From contig OX595995.1 of NCBI GenBank assembly GCA_951394045.1, forward strand, positions 1,984,001 to 2,048,000: DNA of 64,000 bases. The letters run 5' to 3'. The position numbers and the translations under genes are program-made. This document shows, piece by piece, positions 40,041 through 51,752 of the stretch. Below the pieces are notes generated by a model. It was not told where the DNA came from, searched no databases, and saw only the letters and a program-made list of their open reading frames with translations. The DNA comes from Nitzschia sp. DOCU1 (lineage: Eukaryota > Bacillariophyta > Bacillariophyceae > Bacillariales > Bacillariaceae). Numbering within the stretch: position 1 is the first letter of the stretch; each line of letters begins with the position of its first letter.

Positions 40041-42855
40041 CGACTTGGGACAAAGCCGCTTCCCGCTCAGCCTCGAGTTCACAATTTTCGTCACGAAGCT
40101 GTTCGGAAATCAGGCGTTCGTGGCGCAGATTCTTGCGGGTGGACTCCGTAGTAAAGCCAGATCCCATAGTGCTAACAGAGCTGGAGTCACGATTGAAACC
40201 GGGGCTCTCCGAGTTGATGGCCCCTGGAACATTTTCGAAGGCGACCCGTGTAGTTGGCGAGGGGGTTTGCAGTGGGGGTGGGGCCTCTGTAGCAACAGTG
40301 TCGCCATCATGGTCTCGGTCCACGTATCCACCGAGGGATTGAGCATCGTTGGCCACGGCTAGTGCGTCACGGCCCGCCATCATTTCCCCGACTGTAGGAG
40401 CAGAAGGGGCAGCTCCCGTAGGAGGTTTGGTGCTACCAGGAGACGGCTTCGGTGGGTTGATGAACGAGTCGTCCATGATAGCGGATTTCCACTCGTCTTT
40501 GAAACCGTAGGGGTCGTCGGAGTTGATGTCCTCGAAATCAAAATTTGTCACAGTAAGGCCCTTGGAGGGGTCCCACTTGTCCTCAGCGTGATGCTCAATC
40601 GCCTCAGCGGACCACCAACGGCCGGCCTTAGGGCCGAACGTGAAGATAGTCTGTGGGATCATTCCCGCCATGAAGTTCTCGAGGAGACCGACGTGGTACT
40701 TGGAGGACAGGAAGACGTGGCCATCGTCCCTCCAGTGGGGCATAATACCCAGGCATAGACGGGCAGTGATTTTCTCAGGGGGATGCTGGGACATGATAAA
40801 CGATCGGGCATCGTGGATTTCTCCATCTAACAGGGAAGGAAGCTTGAAGTCGGGATTGATAAGTTCAGGGCATTGAACCCGGCGCAAGAATTCGTTGATG
40901 AAGTAGCGTTGAATCATGGCGCACGATACCATCGTGGCTTTGGGAGGCTCCTTAGCACCAGGTGCTGCAACAGCTTTGGCAAGAGAGTCGCCACGGAAAC
41001 TTCCAAAACAGGGAATTGCTCGAACTTTTTGGCCCATCAATCGGTGCTTACTGCGCTTCTTAAAACGTCGCATCAAGGCCTTCATTAATGTCAAGCGAGC
41101 GGCCGTGGCACAGTCGATATGTAGGGCCTGCGGGGGAGGGTTGCTTTGACGATCGTCCGGGTCAGGGAATTCGTACATCTTACCGTCCGGGCGTTTAATT
41201 CGACGCCACTGTGCTCCAATAACCGTTTTCTTGTTGAGGCGGAGAGCTTGTCGTAACTCTTCGCAAACCTTGTCGGCATCCATTGATTGGTTTGAATACA
41301 GAAGCCAGACGAGGGAAACGTGAGAGGGACATTGCATGTGATGTGGGCTCTTTGTAATTCGGAGTCCAAGTAATTCCAGATCATCGCATAGGCGGTGACC
41401 AATATCAGGAAGAGCAATAATATCTGTATCAGGAGAAGAAGAACGAAGGTGCAGCTGAATCCATGCCTCGAAGGGTTTAGTTTTTGCTTTGCCCTTTGGT
41501 TTAGGTGGCACAAAACCGAAGAGGGTTTTGAAAACGAGTTCTTGGGCCTTGGAGCCATCACCGGAAGGTAGATCAGCCGGTTTGGTGAAAGTTGTCCGAA
41601 TGGTTTGATCGTTCCACGCTGCCAGGTAGATGGATTTGCCAGCCTCCTCTTGGATCAGCTTAAAGGCCGCCTTGAGAACCTTTGCAAGGTGCTTCTTGTA
41701 ATGCGCCGGGTCGGGGATTGGAATAACAGCCTTATAACGAATTGACTTCTGTCGGCTAGGGGGACCCTCATGAAATTCGGCAGTTCCATCAGGATCGGGT
41801 GTTGTACCTTCGCTAGCCGCTTCAGAGTAAGACCGACTTGCCCTAGAAAGGCGAGCAGCATCCAGATTCATGGGTGTAATGCCAAAGTGGGCATTCGCGT
41901 CCTCGTGCAGGTCCGAGATCTCCTTCGAGTCAACTTCCTCATCATTATTCATAGCAACATCACGGGTGCCTTCAGGGAAAAATTCGTCTTCGTCGCCAGA
42001 ATCGTCTTCGGTCTCGTAGAAGTCCTCCAGGTCCAACGCATCTGTCACAGTATCATCCATCCTATATTCGTCTCGCTGGGTAACGTGGACAACAGAGTGG
42101 AAAGAATCATCGTCGTCGCCGTCCGCGGCCTCATTAGCGTCATCGTCGTCGTCACCATTCTCGTCACCGTCCTCGTCGGCGTCCTCCGCTTCGTCCTCAT
42201 CAGAGATTTCTTCCACTTCTTCTTCGTAATTGTCGTCCTTGTCACTCGCTGCATCCTCGTCATCGTCGTCTTCTGCATCGTCTTCTATCATTAGAGCCTC
42301 GTATCGATTAGAGCCCGACTTGGCAGTAATGTCCGGGTGGTCAACAGAGCGATTTTTCTTCTTATTAAGTCCTTTTTGCGGGGTCTCAGCAGGAAGTTTT
42401 GAACCGTCGTTGTACTGAGAGGGTCGTTTTTTCTTAACCTGGTTGAGACGTTCGACAAGTTCTGCAGTGTCGACGGAGGTGGCATCGTCATCTTTGGCCT
42501 CTTCGCTCATCATGAGTGCATCGATAGGGTTGTCGGGGGTTGGAAGGGAACGGTTATGACGGGAAACCCGGTCCTGAACACGTGCAAGTCGGGCTCGAAG
42601 TTGCTTCGTGTGTTCCAACTGTTCTTCCTCATCGTCGTCGTTCGAGGCATCGTTGTTGGTACTGGTTTCACGTTGGTGGCTACGGGACAATCGGGCGGAA
42701 TTGGGGGGTCGCGTTTGAAGGACTCCCGAAGTGGTTTTTCCCTTGCCGAGGCCCGGACCAGGTTCCAAGGCTTCGTGAGAAGCAGAGGTACGGTCAGGTG
42801 AGGTTTGGGCAGGAGGAGAGTTAGCCTTTCGAAGTTGTTGCTTCTTTTTCGCCAT
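39919..42855 (-). CDS. LINE ORF1 protein (unrecognised, acidic, coiled coil)
   Basis: ATG 42855 gives 978 residues; an upstream TTG at 42861 is less likely. It begins MAKKKQQLRKANSP. Residues about 1-200 are charged and disordered. Residues about 200-300 are extremely acidic (DDDDEDAASDKDD type). A folded central region (about 375-830) includes RYKAVIPIPDPAHYKKHL, AWIQLHLRSSSPDTDII and a basic ALMRRFKKRSKHR stretch that could bind RNA. The C-terminus has a coiled coil (LISEQLRDENCELEAEREAA) that would allow oligomer formation, as in other LINE ORF1 proteins. I see no CCHC knuckle or RRM. The function, RNA chaperone and particle formation, is inferred from position only. Confidence 0.8.
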   Translation of the reverse strand: MAKKKQQLRKANSPPAQTSPDRTSASHEALEPGPGLGKGKTTSGVLQTRPPNSARLSRSHQRETSTNNDASNDDDEEEQLEHTKQLRARLARVQDRVSRHNRSLPTPDNPIDALMMSEEAKDDDATSVDTAELVERLNQVKKKRPSQYNDGSKLPAETPQKGLNKKKNRSVDHPDITAKSGSNRYEALMIEDDAEDDDDEDAASDKDDNYEEEVEEISDEDEAEDADEDGDENGDDDDDANEAADGDDDDSFHSVVHVTQRDEYRMDDTVTDALDLEDFYETEDDSGDEDEFFPEGTRDVAMNNDEEVDSKEISDLHEDANAHFGITPMNLDAARLSRASRSYSEAASEGTTPDPDGTAEFHEGPPSRQKSIRYKAVIPIPDPAHYKKHLAKVLKAAFKLIQEEAGKSIYLAAWNDQTIRTTFTKPADLPSGDGSKAQELVFKTLFGFVPPKPKGKAKTKPFEAWIQLHLRSSSPDTDIIALPDIGHRLCDDLELLGLRITKSPHHMQCPSHVSLVWLLYSNQSMDADKVCEELRQALRLNKKTVIGAQWRRIKRPDGKMYEFPDPDDRQSNPPPQALHIDCATAARLTLMKALMRRFKKRSKHRLMGQKVRAIPCFGSFRGDSLAKAVAAPGAKEPPKATMVSCAMIQRYFINEFLRRVQCPELINPDFKLPSLLDGEIHDARSFIMSQHPPEKITARLCLGIMPHWRDDGHVFLSSKYHVGLLENFMAGMIPQTIFTFGPKAGRWWSAEAIEHHAEDKWDPSKGLTVTNFDFEDINSDDPYGFKDEWKSAIMDDSFINPPKPSPGSTKPPTGAAPSAPTVGEMMAGRDALAVANDAQSLGGYVDRDHDGDTVATEAPPPLQTPSPTTRVAFENVPGAINSESPGFNRDSSSVSTMGSGFTTESTRKNLRHERLISEQLRDENCELEAEREAALSQVDALRAMLEAAGISPDAIEAQLSKAVKPATSPAAGTGNGAG

Positions 42856-42959
42856 GGTCAAAATGCTACTTTCTACACAGAAAGCAGTACTTAACGCACG
42901 GCAAATTATTTTAGTAATTTGATTTTTTGCGCGCGGGAGTTATCGTATTCAGGTTGAGA

Positions 42960-43199
42960 TAGCTGTGCATAGTGGAGAATGAATTCAGTCTCGGCATCCC
43001 CTCTCAAAATTGCCGACCAAAGGTGGCATTGTTCATGGTCGTAACACAAAATAATCATATACATGTTATATATCAACATGAAGCTTGACAAGAGTAGAGT
43101 TAGAATATGCTGTCTACAGGTTTGTATACATACAATTATTTTTAGGTACGTTGGGAAGAACCGAGACCGAATTCGGTCTTCTTTGCGGGAAAACATCCG
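42960..43199. other. Right part of the piggyBac-like element
   Basis: Holds the last codons and stop of the interrupted transposase (to 42982), then about 200 bp of AT-rich non-coding DNA and the right terminal repeat with its GAATTC palindrome. Confidence 0.7.
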
Positions 43200-43324
43200 A
43201 CAAGTAAAAGAAAACAGGGGGGAGAAGAATATTTCTGAGCTGTGTGGCAGTGGTCGTTAGAGGTGGTAGGGTGGTTACCTATTGTGAGACTTCTCTGAAT
43301 GGTGACTCGGCTGGCGTTTCCTTA

Positions 43325-44690
43325 ACGAAACGAACAGTTAAAAAGGCGGCATAGAGGGTACAGCGGGAGAATGCTGTACAATTGAGGCGTTTTCTTAACA
43401 AAACGAACGGTTAAAAAGGCGGCATAGAGGGTACAGCGGGAGGGTGCTGTACAATCGAGGCGTTTTCTTAACAAAACGAGCGGTTAAAAAGGCCCCATAG
43501 AGGGTACAGCGGGAGAATGCTGTACAATCGAGGCGTTTTCTTAACAAAACGAACGGTTAAAAAGGCGGCATAGAGGGTACAGCGGGAGAATGCTGTACAA
43601 TCGAGGCGTTTTCTTAACAAAACGAACGGTTAAAAAGGCGGCATAGAGGGTACAGCGGGAGAATGCTGTACAATTGAGGCGTTTTCTTAACAAAACGAAC
43701 GGTTAAAAAGGCGGCATAGAGGGTACAGCGGGCGAATGCTGTACAATCGAGGCGTTTTCTTAACAAAACGAACGGTTAAAAAGGCAGCATAGAGGGTACA
43801 GCGGGAGAATGCTGTACAATCGAGGCGTTTTCTTAACAAAACGAACGGTTAAAAAGGCGGCATAGAGGGTACAGCGGGAGGGTGCCGTACAATCGAGGCG
43901 TTTTCTTAACAAAACGAGCGGTTAAAAAGGCGGCATAGAGGGTACAGCGGGAGAATGCTGCTGTACAATCGAGGCGTTTTCTTAACAAAACGAACGGTTA
44001 AAAAGGCGGCATAGAGGGTACAGCGGGAGAATGCTGTACAATTGAGGCGTTTTCTTAACAAAACGAACGGTTAAAAAGGCGGCATAGAGGGTACAGCGGG
44101 CGAATGCTGTACAATCGAGGCGTTTTCTTAACAAAACGAACGGTTAAAAAGGCAGCATAGAGGGTACAGCGGGAGAATGCTGTACAATCGAGGCGTTTTC
44201 TTAACAAAACGAACGGTTAAAAAGGCGGCATAGAGGGTACAGCGGGAGGGTGCCGTACAATCGAGGCGTTTTCTTAACAAAACGAGCGGTTAAAAAGGCG
44301 GCATAGAGGGTACAGCGGGAGAATGCTGCTGTACAATTGAGGCGTTTTCTTAACAAAATGAACGGTTAAAAAGGCGGCATAGAGGGTACAGCGGGAGGGT
44401 GCCGTACAATCGAGGCGTTTTCTTAACAAAACGAACAGTTAAAAAGGCGGCATAGAGGGTACAGCGGGAGAATGCTGCTGTACAATTGAGGCGTTTTCTT
44501 AACAAAACGAACGGTTAAAAAGGCGGGATAGAGGGTACAGCGGGAGGGTGCCGTACAATCGAGGCGTTTTCTTAACAAAACGAACGGTTAAAAAGGCGGC
44601 ATAGAGGGTACAGCGGGAGAATGCTGTACAATTGAGGCGTTTTCTTAACAAAACGAACGGTTAAAAAGGCGGGATAGAGGGTACAGTGCA
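43325..44690. repeat. 73-bp minisatellite, nineteen units (copy 2)
   Basis: Same unit as at 13228-13575. Variants recur in order (GGCGAATGC, GGCAGCATAG, GGAGGGTGCCG, GCTGCTGTAC), which shows that blocks of several units were themselves duplicated. A CTG insertion makes some units 76 bp. Confidence 0.9.
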
Positions 44691-46531
44691 TTTATCACCA
44701 GGATGAAAAGTTTGAAAAGGGAGGGGCGGCGGGTTGATTTTTGAACACAGGGAGCATTATTACCACACATAAAACGGGCGTGCCAGCGTCTGTAAGTGAA
44801 AGAGTTTGAACGGGAGACAAGAGAGGATGACGAGTACATGGTTAAAAAAGATTAGATGGTCCTCGCAACAACCTTGGCAGTATCAAGAGTAGACGTTGCC
44901 ACAAAGTAAAGCAAGGTAGAGCCGTCATGACAAGTGGGGCGGGTGCTGTGCAGGAGAATGCAGTTGCAGCTGCGAGTGGCAGCAGCAGGGGAGGGCTGGA
45001 TTGTACATAATGGATGCCAACAATGCCACAAAAAGGAGCAGGAAACAACAACAAAAACGCTCAATTGGATATGACATTATGAGCAGAAACCCACAGAGTT
45101 CAAACTCTGGGTCTGAGAAGGAATGTGACCAACGTTGTGTGTAGGATGACTAGGGCTTTAAAGGTAAGACAAAGAAGGAGGGTGAGATTTGGAGAAAAAC
45201 AATAGAACTAACTTATTTTCAACTCGGTTGCAGTGATAGTACACTACCCTACGGTTGTAGCAAGGAAGGGTGAGTGAGTAACTTTGAATACTCCTCCAAG
45301 ATTGGGGCTTGCAATGCTGTAAGTAGGACGTGACATGGCAAAGGTTTGGAAAAGGGAGAAATGCAACTCACAAATGATGCAACTTGTAGGACCAATGATC
45401 TACAAATACTGAGCATGAAAGTGGGACACATGCAGGCAAGAGGCATTGGCAGTACGATTATCTATATTCAGGGGGAGGACCATTGATGTTGGGATTGGTG
45501 GTACCAGCTGTCAGATTGTTGGGATTGGTGCTAGTACCAAGGGGGGGATTGTTGGCATGAGTGGCAGCAGCACTGCTGGGAGCTGGTTGAGATCATCATG
45601 ATGGGTACCACTAGGTAGCATTGGCACCACGAGGGCCAGCACTGGGAGTTGAGAGAGATCATGGATACCACAAAGTGGCATTGGCACCATGAGGGGCAGC
45701 ATTGGGAACTGGGGTTTGGCAATCATTTGGTAGCCAGTGGCCAGCAAGATGAGCATAGCATGGACGAATTAAAAATAGCTAGTGCACCAATGGATTCCAC
45801 TGTTGTAATTGCGGTATGGTATTGGGATAGAATAGCAGTGTAGTTAAGCCAAGTGTCATTTGATAATGGAGAGTTAATATGTTGAATGGGAATGATGTTT
45901 TTGATTGGATGTGTAGATAGTGAATGGTGTGGCGGTTTATTAAGGGGTGGGGCAATAGCTACTGGTTAGGGGGATGAGTAATATTGAGGGGTATAATAAT
46001 GGGTTCGGAGACCTCCCCACGGTGATGCCTTTTTTGGGGGGTCCGGGGCATAGATATGGGTACCCCCATATTTTCCCTTTCCTGATGTGCGAGAGATTTC
46101 TATGGATGATTGCAGAGACTCTAAGAAAGAAACAGGGTCAAATTAGCAAAGTAGAGTAAGAGCTCATTCTTTTGAGTTTCACTCAGTAGATCAGATTATT
46201 GTGTTAATTTGCTACATACGAGTCGGATAGCCGGTAGCGATGCTTGATTTCCAACACTATCGTTGTTGTGCGACGAAGATTTGGCGGTGGCGATGTGTTT
46301 TTCCCTCGATATTTTGGTGCGAAAAGAAGTCAAACCAGTCCAAATACGGGCTCATAACCTAGTTTATTAAGCATTTAGCTATCTCTTTTCTGAAGTAAAA
46401 TCGCCGGTCAATTTTATGAGGCATTTAGCTGTCTTTATTTCATGAGTGCACGCCCCGGTCCACCCTTATGAAGCACCAGGAACGTGAGAGAGTTGCGGCA
46501 ATTCGTTGTCTGGGACAAAATTACCCTCTTA

Positions 46532-46810
46532 TTAACTCCAATCGTAAGATTTGACAATAGTGTCAAATTATAATGTTTTAAACCTTTTCATTAGACCAAT
46601 TAAACCTGTCCCCACTTTCTAATCTTTGCACCGCTGGAAAGTTCCTGAAATTCTGATATGGCAAGGTCACAGTGACTCCTAACGGATCGGTACTGTAGTA
46701 TCTGTCTCCTTTTTTGGTCTCAAAGTTGCCCAAAAGTGTCAAATTATTTGCCGGCTTAAAATAATTTGACACTAGTGTCAAATTACCTGGCGGCTTACAA
46801 TTGGAGTTAA
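46532..46810. mobile_element. 275-bp TTAA-flanked MITE (copy 2)
   Basis: Identical in structure to 15411-15689: TTAA at both outer ends, CTCCAATYGTAAG inverted ends, and the internal TGACACTAGTGTCA palindrome. Confidence 0.65.
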
Positions 46811-47416
46811 CCTATCATACCAGGTACCAAACGACAGAGCACTGACTGCAGTGGACATCAGGAAACGCCACTTCCCATCTGGACCCCCAGAAAAGGCGTC
46901 CTGATGGGGCATTCGCAAAACCAGACTGGACGCATTTATGCCTGGTGCGCACCAGTCCCACGCACGTCATCCATTGCAATCGCTGGTGTGACATTTTTAC
47001 CTTAGAAAATTAACCCCCAAATTGAAGTTGAAAATTCCCCAAGAATATCAAAATTAAAGACACAAAATAGCAGAGTCGCACAAGACTCTTCCATTTGCAA
47101 TCCGAATGGAAAGATTCCTAGCAGCGAATCATCCATTCTTATGGGGCTCTCGTCGATCCCCGCCAGAGATACAAAATTCTCCGCCAATGTTCCACTCAAA
47201 ATCCTACTATCCCTGCAGTACCTTGGACGTTTCCTGTCATGGGGCAATTTTACCACCTTGGGCCTGTTTATTTTATCCGACCGACAAGTATCTCAGTAGG
47301 CTCTCTACCAGTGGAACCCTACCACCAAGAATGGCCCGAATTCCCACCACAAAAACAGAACTTCGGGCGCTCACAATTTTGCATGGGTGGGGACATCTTT
47401 CCAGTACTGTAGAGCT

Positions 47417-47505
47417 GTAGAAAAAGATGCAGCGAGACACCATTGAAAAACGCAAATTCCCATGATTTGCACATTTCTATGGTCTCTCGCTACATCTTTT
47501 TCTAC
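47417..47505. repeat. 89-bp hairpin (copy 2)
   Basis: Same foldback as 16296-16384, with GATGCAGCG for GATGTAGCG in the left arm, which breaks one base pair. Confidence 0.65.
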
Positions 47506-50500
47506 CCGTTTTTAGTACCACAATATTTTCCCACCACTGCCATTTAGATTGTCACCATGGCAACTTCGGGCACCACCCTTTGTTTCAAACTCAACCAAGC
47601 GTTCGAAGAAGCCATAGTATTACATGGGGATCTTCTTTGCGATGGTTGTTTTCGTCCCGGTGGCCCGAAGGATAAAAAAAAGCCTCGAAATCATCATCTG
47701 CTGTTCCCCCGCCATTCCTTCTGTTGTTGGCCAGAAGATTCTCAATCTCTGGTCAGCAGAGGAGCTACGCAACAACTCGCTGCTTTGGGGAAAAGTCAAT
47801 CTTTTCTCCAACGGCACCGAAGACTTTGAAATAGCGGCGGGGACAGTGTTGTTGACAGTAGCCTTGGCGATGCTAGCGGAGACAGCAGCAACAGTGGCGA
47901 GGACGGCGATGGTGATGGCAACGATAGTGGCAACGATTGTGATGATTGCAATATTGGTCACAATAGCGGCAACGGCGGCACCAATAGCAGCAACCGCGTC
48001 GATGATGGCGACAATAGCAAGGATAGCGGCGAGGATTGTGATGATTGTGACGATATTTGTGATAATAGCGGCAACGGCAGTGACGATAGCGGCGCCAAGA
48101 AGAACAACGATTTCGGGGACAACGACGATGACAGCGGCAACGACAACAGCGACGTCCATGATAGTGCTAGTGGCGATGATGGGGACAACTACGACAGTGC
48201 TAGCGACGACAACGAAGGCTACGGATAATGTGTTGAATCAATTTAGTCAACCTTTATATTTGATCTTACAGATTGTATGCTTTTTATGTACCACCTGTCT
48301 GTGTGCACGCCAGCCCAGCATTACCTTCTATGTATTTGTTTTAAAAAAATGGATCTTGCACGCCAATTGCATGTCGTCATTGTTTTGAAGAGACGAAGCA
48401 AGAACAACACAACATAACCTTATCACTTGGATTTCACCATGAAGGAAATGAATATTGTCAGATGCTTTAACAATGAGTGAGTTTCTGCTGTCTGATGGAC
48501 GAAATGCTGTAGACTTAGTGATGATTGATCAGCCTCTTACCAGCACTTTGCTACAGGTGACAGCCATCTGGGGGGATCATGAAGCAATTGGCTGGCCACA
48601 ATGACGCCGAGTTCTGACTCATTTCCCCCCCATAATAATACAAAGAAAGAAGACTTCGTTGGTATGTGCAAGATGTGTATGTCTTTGTTGCTGCCGCATC
48701 ATCTAACAATTTCCAGAACTCACCAATGATGCCGCTGCCCACGACATGTCTGGTTCCTCTGTTGATGCTGCCGCCAACATGCTTGCTTCCTTGGCTGATA
48801 CTGCTCTTGACATGCTGATTGCTGGTCCTTGGATACTGCTGCTCCTGCCGCCACCACCGCCACCACCACCACCACTACGAATGCTTCTGCCATTGATACT
48901 GTGCTGCCGCCGCCAGATGATTGCTGCCGTCTGGGATGCTGCTGCCCCCCCACCTCCATGAATGCCTTCTCATTTTCTGGCTTTTAGGTTGATTGTAGAT
49001 GGTCCCCACAGTAAGGATGGGCTATTATTCATTAGCACGAGAAACACTGTTAGAAGGATTTAAATAGTCCAATTTAGAAAAGTGTAATTCAAAAATAGGG
49101 GTGCTTTTGTGCTGGCAAGAGTGTTTCCATCCAAAATTAGGAATCTTTTGAGATTTGGGCAGGAGTGGTAACATTCAAAATAAAGCTGGGGATTCAGATT
49201 GTGGGAATGTTTTGGGTGCCGTAAGAGTCTTTCCATCCAAAATTAGGCATCTTTTCAGGTTTGGGCGGGAGTGGGAAATTTAAAAATAAGGCTGGGAGAC
49301 TCCAGGTGGGGATGGCGTATGTGTGGGGGAGGCTGGCTGTATCCAAATACTTAAATGGGAAAATCCAAGCCTATGTAATGGATCCATAAGTTGTCCTAGC
49401 GGCCATGATTAACTCCAATGGAACCACACAGTAATTTGGGGGTCCAGATGCCCCGCGGGCCATTCCTATGGACCGTCCGCATCTTTTGTTTTGCGGAGCA
49501 GTACACTTTTGCGTAGGTTCTACACAGCGTAGATGCTGTGTATACATTGTACCAGGATGACTCGAACGACTTCTTTTTTCTGGACGACCCATGCGATTCA
49601 CGACTACCGATGCGCGTACCAGGTAGACCCCTACAGCACTAATAGCTACTATGAAAGCATCGTCAAACTACATCAGCTCAGAACTCCATAGGCTGTGCCA
49701 CTTTACTTTTTCCATTCTCGCCTAGCTTTTATCGATACTAGTAGTTATAATAGAGCATCTCTACATTCTGCTTTCCGTTCGTTTCTGCAGAAAGTCGCCC
49801 TAATAGCCCATGACCTCTTCTGTGCCTGCCCCCAAGTCAAAGTCCCAGCACTCGTTAAATCCTCGTTCTATGTTGGCACCAATGGCATCGAATTTGTCTC
49901 CTTCCGAGGGATCAGGGGTCATGAACACCGTCTATTGTAGATGGTAGCAGTCAATTCATGCTGTAGCCATCAAATACACGTTCACCATACATAATTCTTC
50001 TTGTTGTGTATAGTCACAGCGCCGTGCTTCAGCCCCTGCCTCCCTTTTCTCGATCCAGAGCAAAGAGCACTCCTCAGTATCCACACAGTATGAGTAAAAG
50101 TATAGCAGCCCACGGGCTTCAAAGTTTCTGAACCCATCTGAGTTGGGACAGGCCGGAATCCCTGGTCGTCCACCCACTGCCAGTCCTACTGCGATGAGAG
50201 CCGACGCTGGGGGGTTGTCAAGAATTGTAGCAAACAGCTTCGCGTTGACCCCTAGATCAGGCGAAATATATTCCCCAGCACGAGGCATGTAGTGTGAGCC
50301 TCAAATAGAAAGCACTCTGGCCGATAACTTTCTGGATAGAAGCCACAACCGTCTCTTCAACAACATTGAAAGGCAAGAGAGCTATCACATCAGTCTCGTC
50401 CATAAAACTGATAGGCAAGTGAAACTGGCTGTTTGAGAGATCTCCCAGCGGTGATGCTGCCGTTTTCATTGCCACTGAGAGCTGAACTTGCGTCCTCAAT

Positions 50501-51752
50501 GCAGTGCTTCCGCCCCCAGTGCCTTGGATTGCTTGATGAATGCCTCGGCAAATTCTTCCTTTCAGCAATTGCCATGAAAGGATATTCCACCACGAATACA
50601 CACAATCTGCACATGATTTTGTGACCAGACGAATTGTCGCCTGGTTGTAGAACTTCACACTCCATTATTTCTGGTCCTTGACGGTTGTTGTGTTATTGGA
50701 ATAGCCAAATGACCCATTGTAGCGATAAAGCGTGGTATGGGGACATGTATTCTTCTGTTGTTGTTGATTTCTGTTACATGGGGGGCGATTCCAAATTACA
50801 TGAGTAGGCCTCAAAATCGACCATTGTTGACTTGGAAGGATGTGCAAGTTGTCTTGCCAAGAGCTCCGCTGAACCGAGTGTGTGATGATGAAGATGAAAG
50901 GGGAAGAGGATGCTCGAGGGTCATTGTTTGCTTCCCGTTGTGCTGCTGCTTGCTTCGCCGTGGATGCACGAGGATTTGATTTGAAAAAAATTGGCGCGCC
51001 CTGTTTCTGGTACTGATGTTACACAGCTTCTACAGGGCGAATTTTGTGTAGACTCACTCGTGTAGAAAAATGTACTTGCTCCGCAAAACTGAGGATGCGG
51101 ACGGTCCATTAGTCGTGATTGAGGAGAATCGTAACGACTTCGATCCCCCGCGGGGCGAATCCCGAAGACAGGCGAAAGTGCAGGCGAAGCTTCGGATTCA
51201 AAGGATTCAATCGTACGTTGCTGGCTTTCCGAGGCCATCGACGATAGCACGTAAAATAGGCTCATAAAAAATTACCATACAACAAAACCTTCTCTTAGTG
51301 AGTTAGTGCACTGACTGCCTTTTGCAAGGCTCGCCCGTCGTCAGGAGGGTGAGATTCCTTCGTTGGATTAGAATGTGCTTTCGGTGCGCTCTTCGTCGAC
51401 CGCAGAAGGGCACATATTGTGGATAGGGAGGGGCACTAATAATCCCAGGTGTGCGAAGCCAAGCAAGCATGAAAAAATCAATCACAGTTCCGTTGCGAAG
51501 TGGGCCACATGATGTGAGGAAAAGCGAGTTACTAGTCGGTCGGTTGGGGGAAATACGGGATAGTTAGCAACCAAATCCTCCAATGCCTCTTCGGATCTTG
51601 TATCAAACGTTTGGCGATACTACTTCTTGGCGTCCCACGGCTTGGCGGCGGCATACAAAGAACTGGTGGTGGCTGGTGATGCCAACAAAAAGGGCCGAAC
51701 GAGGAACATAGCCAATTACCACCCCAGATCCTTTTATCGCCAGCATCTTAAG

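Larger units (their letters stand above)
34147..42941 (-). mobile_element. 8.8-kb non-LTR retrotransposon (LINE), apparently full length
   Basis: It is flanked by an 18-bp target duplication, ATCGTATTCAGGTTGAGA, at 34129-34146 and 42942-42959. This is typical of target-primed reverse transcription. It reads on the minus strand with a short 5' leader (42856-42941), ORF1, an overlapping ORF2 and a 3' end without a poly(A) tail: the last bases of the element strand read TTTTAGTTTAG. Both frames are open throughout. The perfect duplication and open frames point to a recent insertion. Confidence 0.9.
32819..43199. mobile_element. PiggyBac-like DNA transposon, internally interrupted
   Basis: It starts CGGATATTTACCC and ends with the complement of CGGATGTTTTCCC, an imperfect 13-bp inverted end. 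ACAA flanks it at 32815-32818 and 43200-43203, and the empty site GATAGAAACAAGTAAAAG is seen at about 13105. Next to the left end is a 16-bp-arm hairpin built on GAGACTGAATTCGGTC (32835-32871). The right end has the palindrome GACCGAATTCGGTC at about 43165. It contains part of a piggyBac-type transposase and an 8.8-kb retrotransposon. Without the latter the element is about 1.6 kb. PiggyBac elements normally duplicate TTAA, so the 4-bp ACAA is of the right length and the wrong sequence. Confidence 0.8.
30602..46087. mobile_element. 42-bp-TIR element, copy 2, with nested insertions
   Basis: The same 42-bp inverted ends lie at 30602-30643 and 46046-46087. Without the piggyBac-like insertion the element is about 5.1 kb, longer than copy 1 because of the expanded 73-bp array. 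The short-period and roughly 175-bp repeats recur at about 30944-31244 and 31263-31824. Confidence 0.8.
44691..51752. other. Copy 2 counterpart of 13570-20631 without firm genes
   Basis: Contains the same DNA as copy 1: non-coding sequence to 46531, the right TIR at 46046-46087, a MITE at 46532-46810, a hairpin at 47417-47505, the Asp/Ser-rich frame at 47557-48228 with the same TGA, and the two-frame relic at 49956-50658 (-). Differences from copy 1 are single bases. The right end precedes the complete monooxygenase gene and should hold its promoter. Confidence 0.7.

Noticed and set aside
39619..40362. Plus-strand frame of 247 codons and other plus frames within 34.7-42.8 kb
   Set aside because: They lie opposite the retrotransposon ORF1/ORF2, whose domains are unmistakable.
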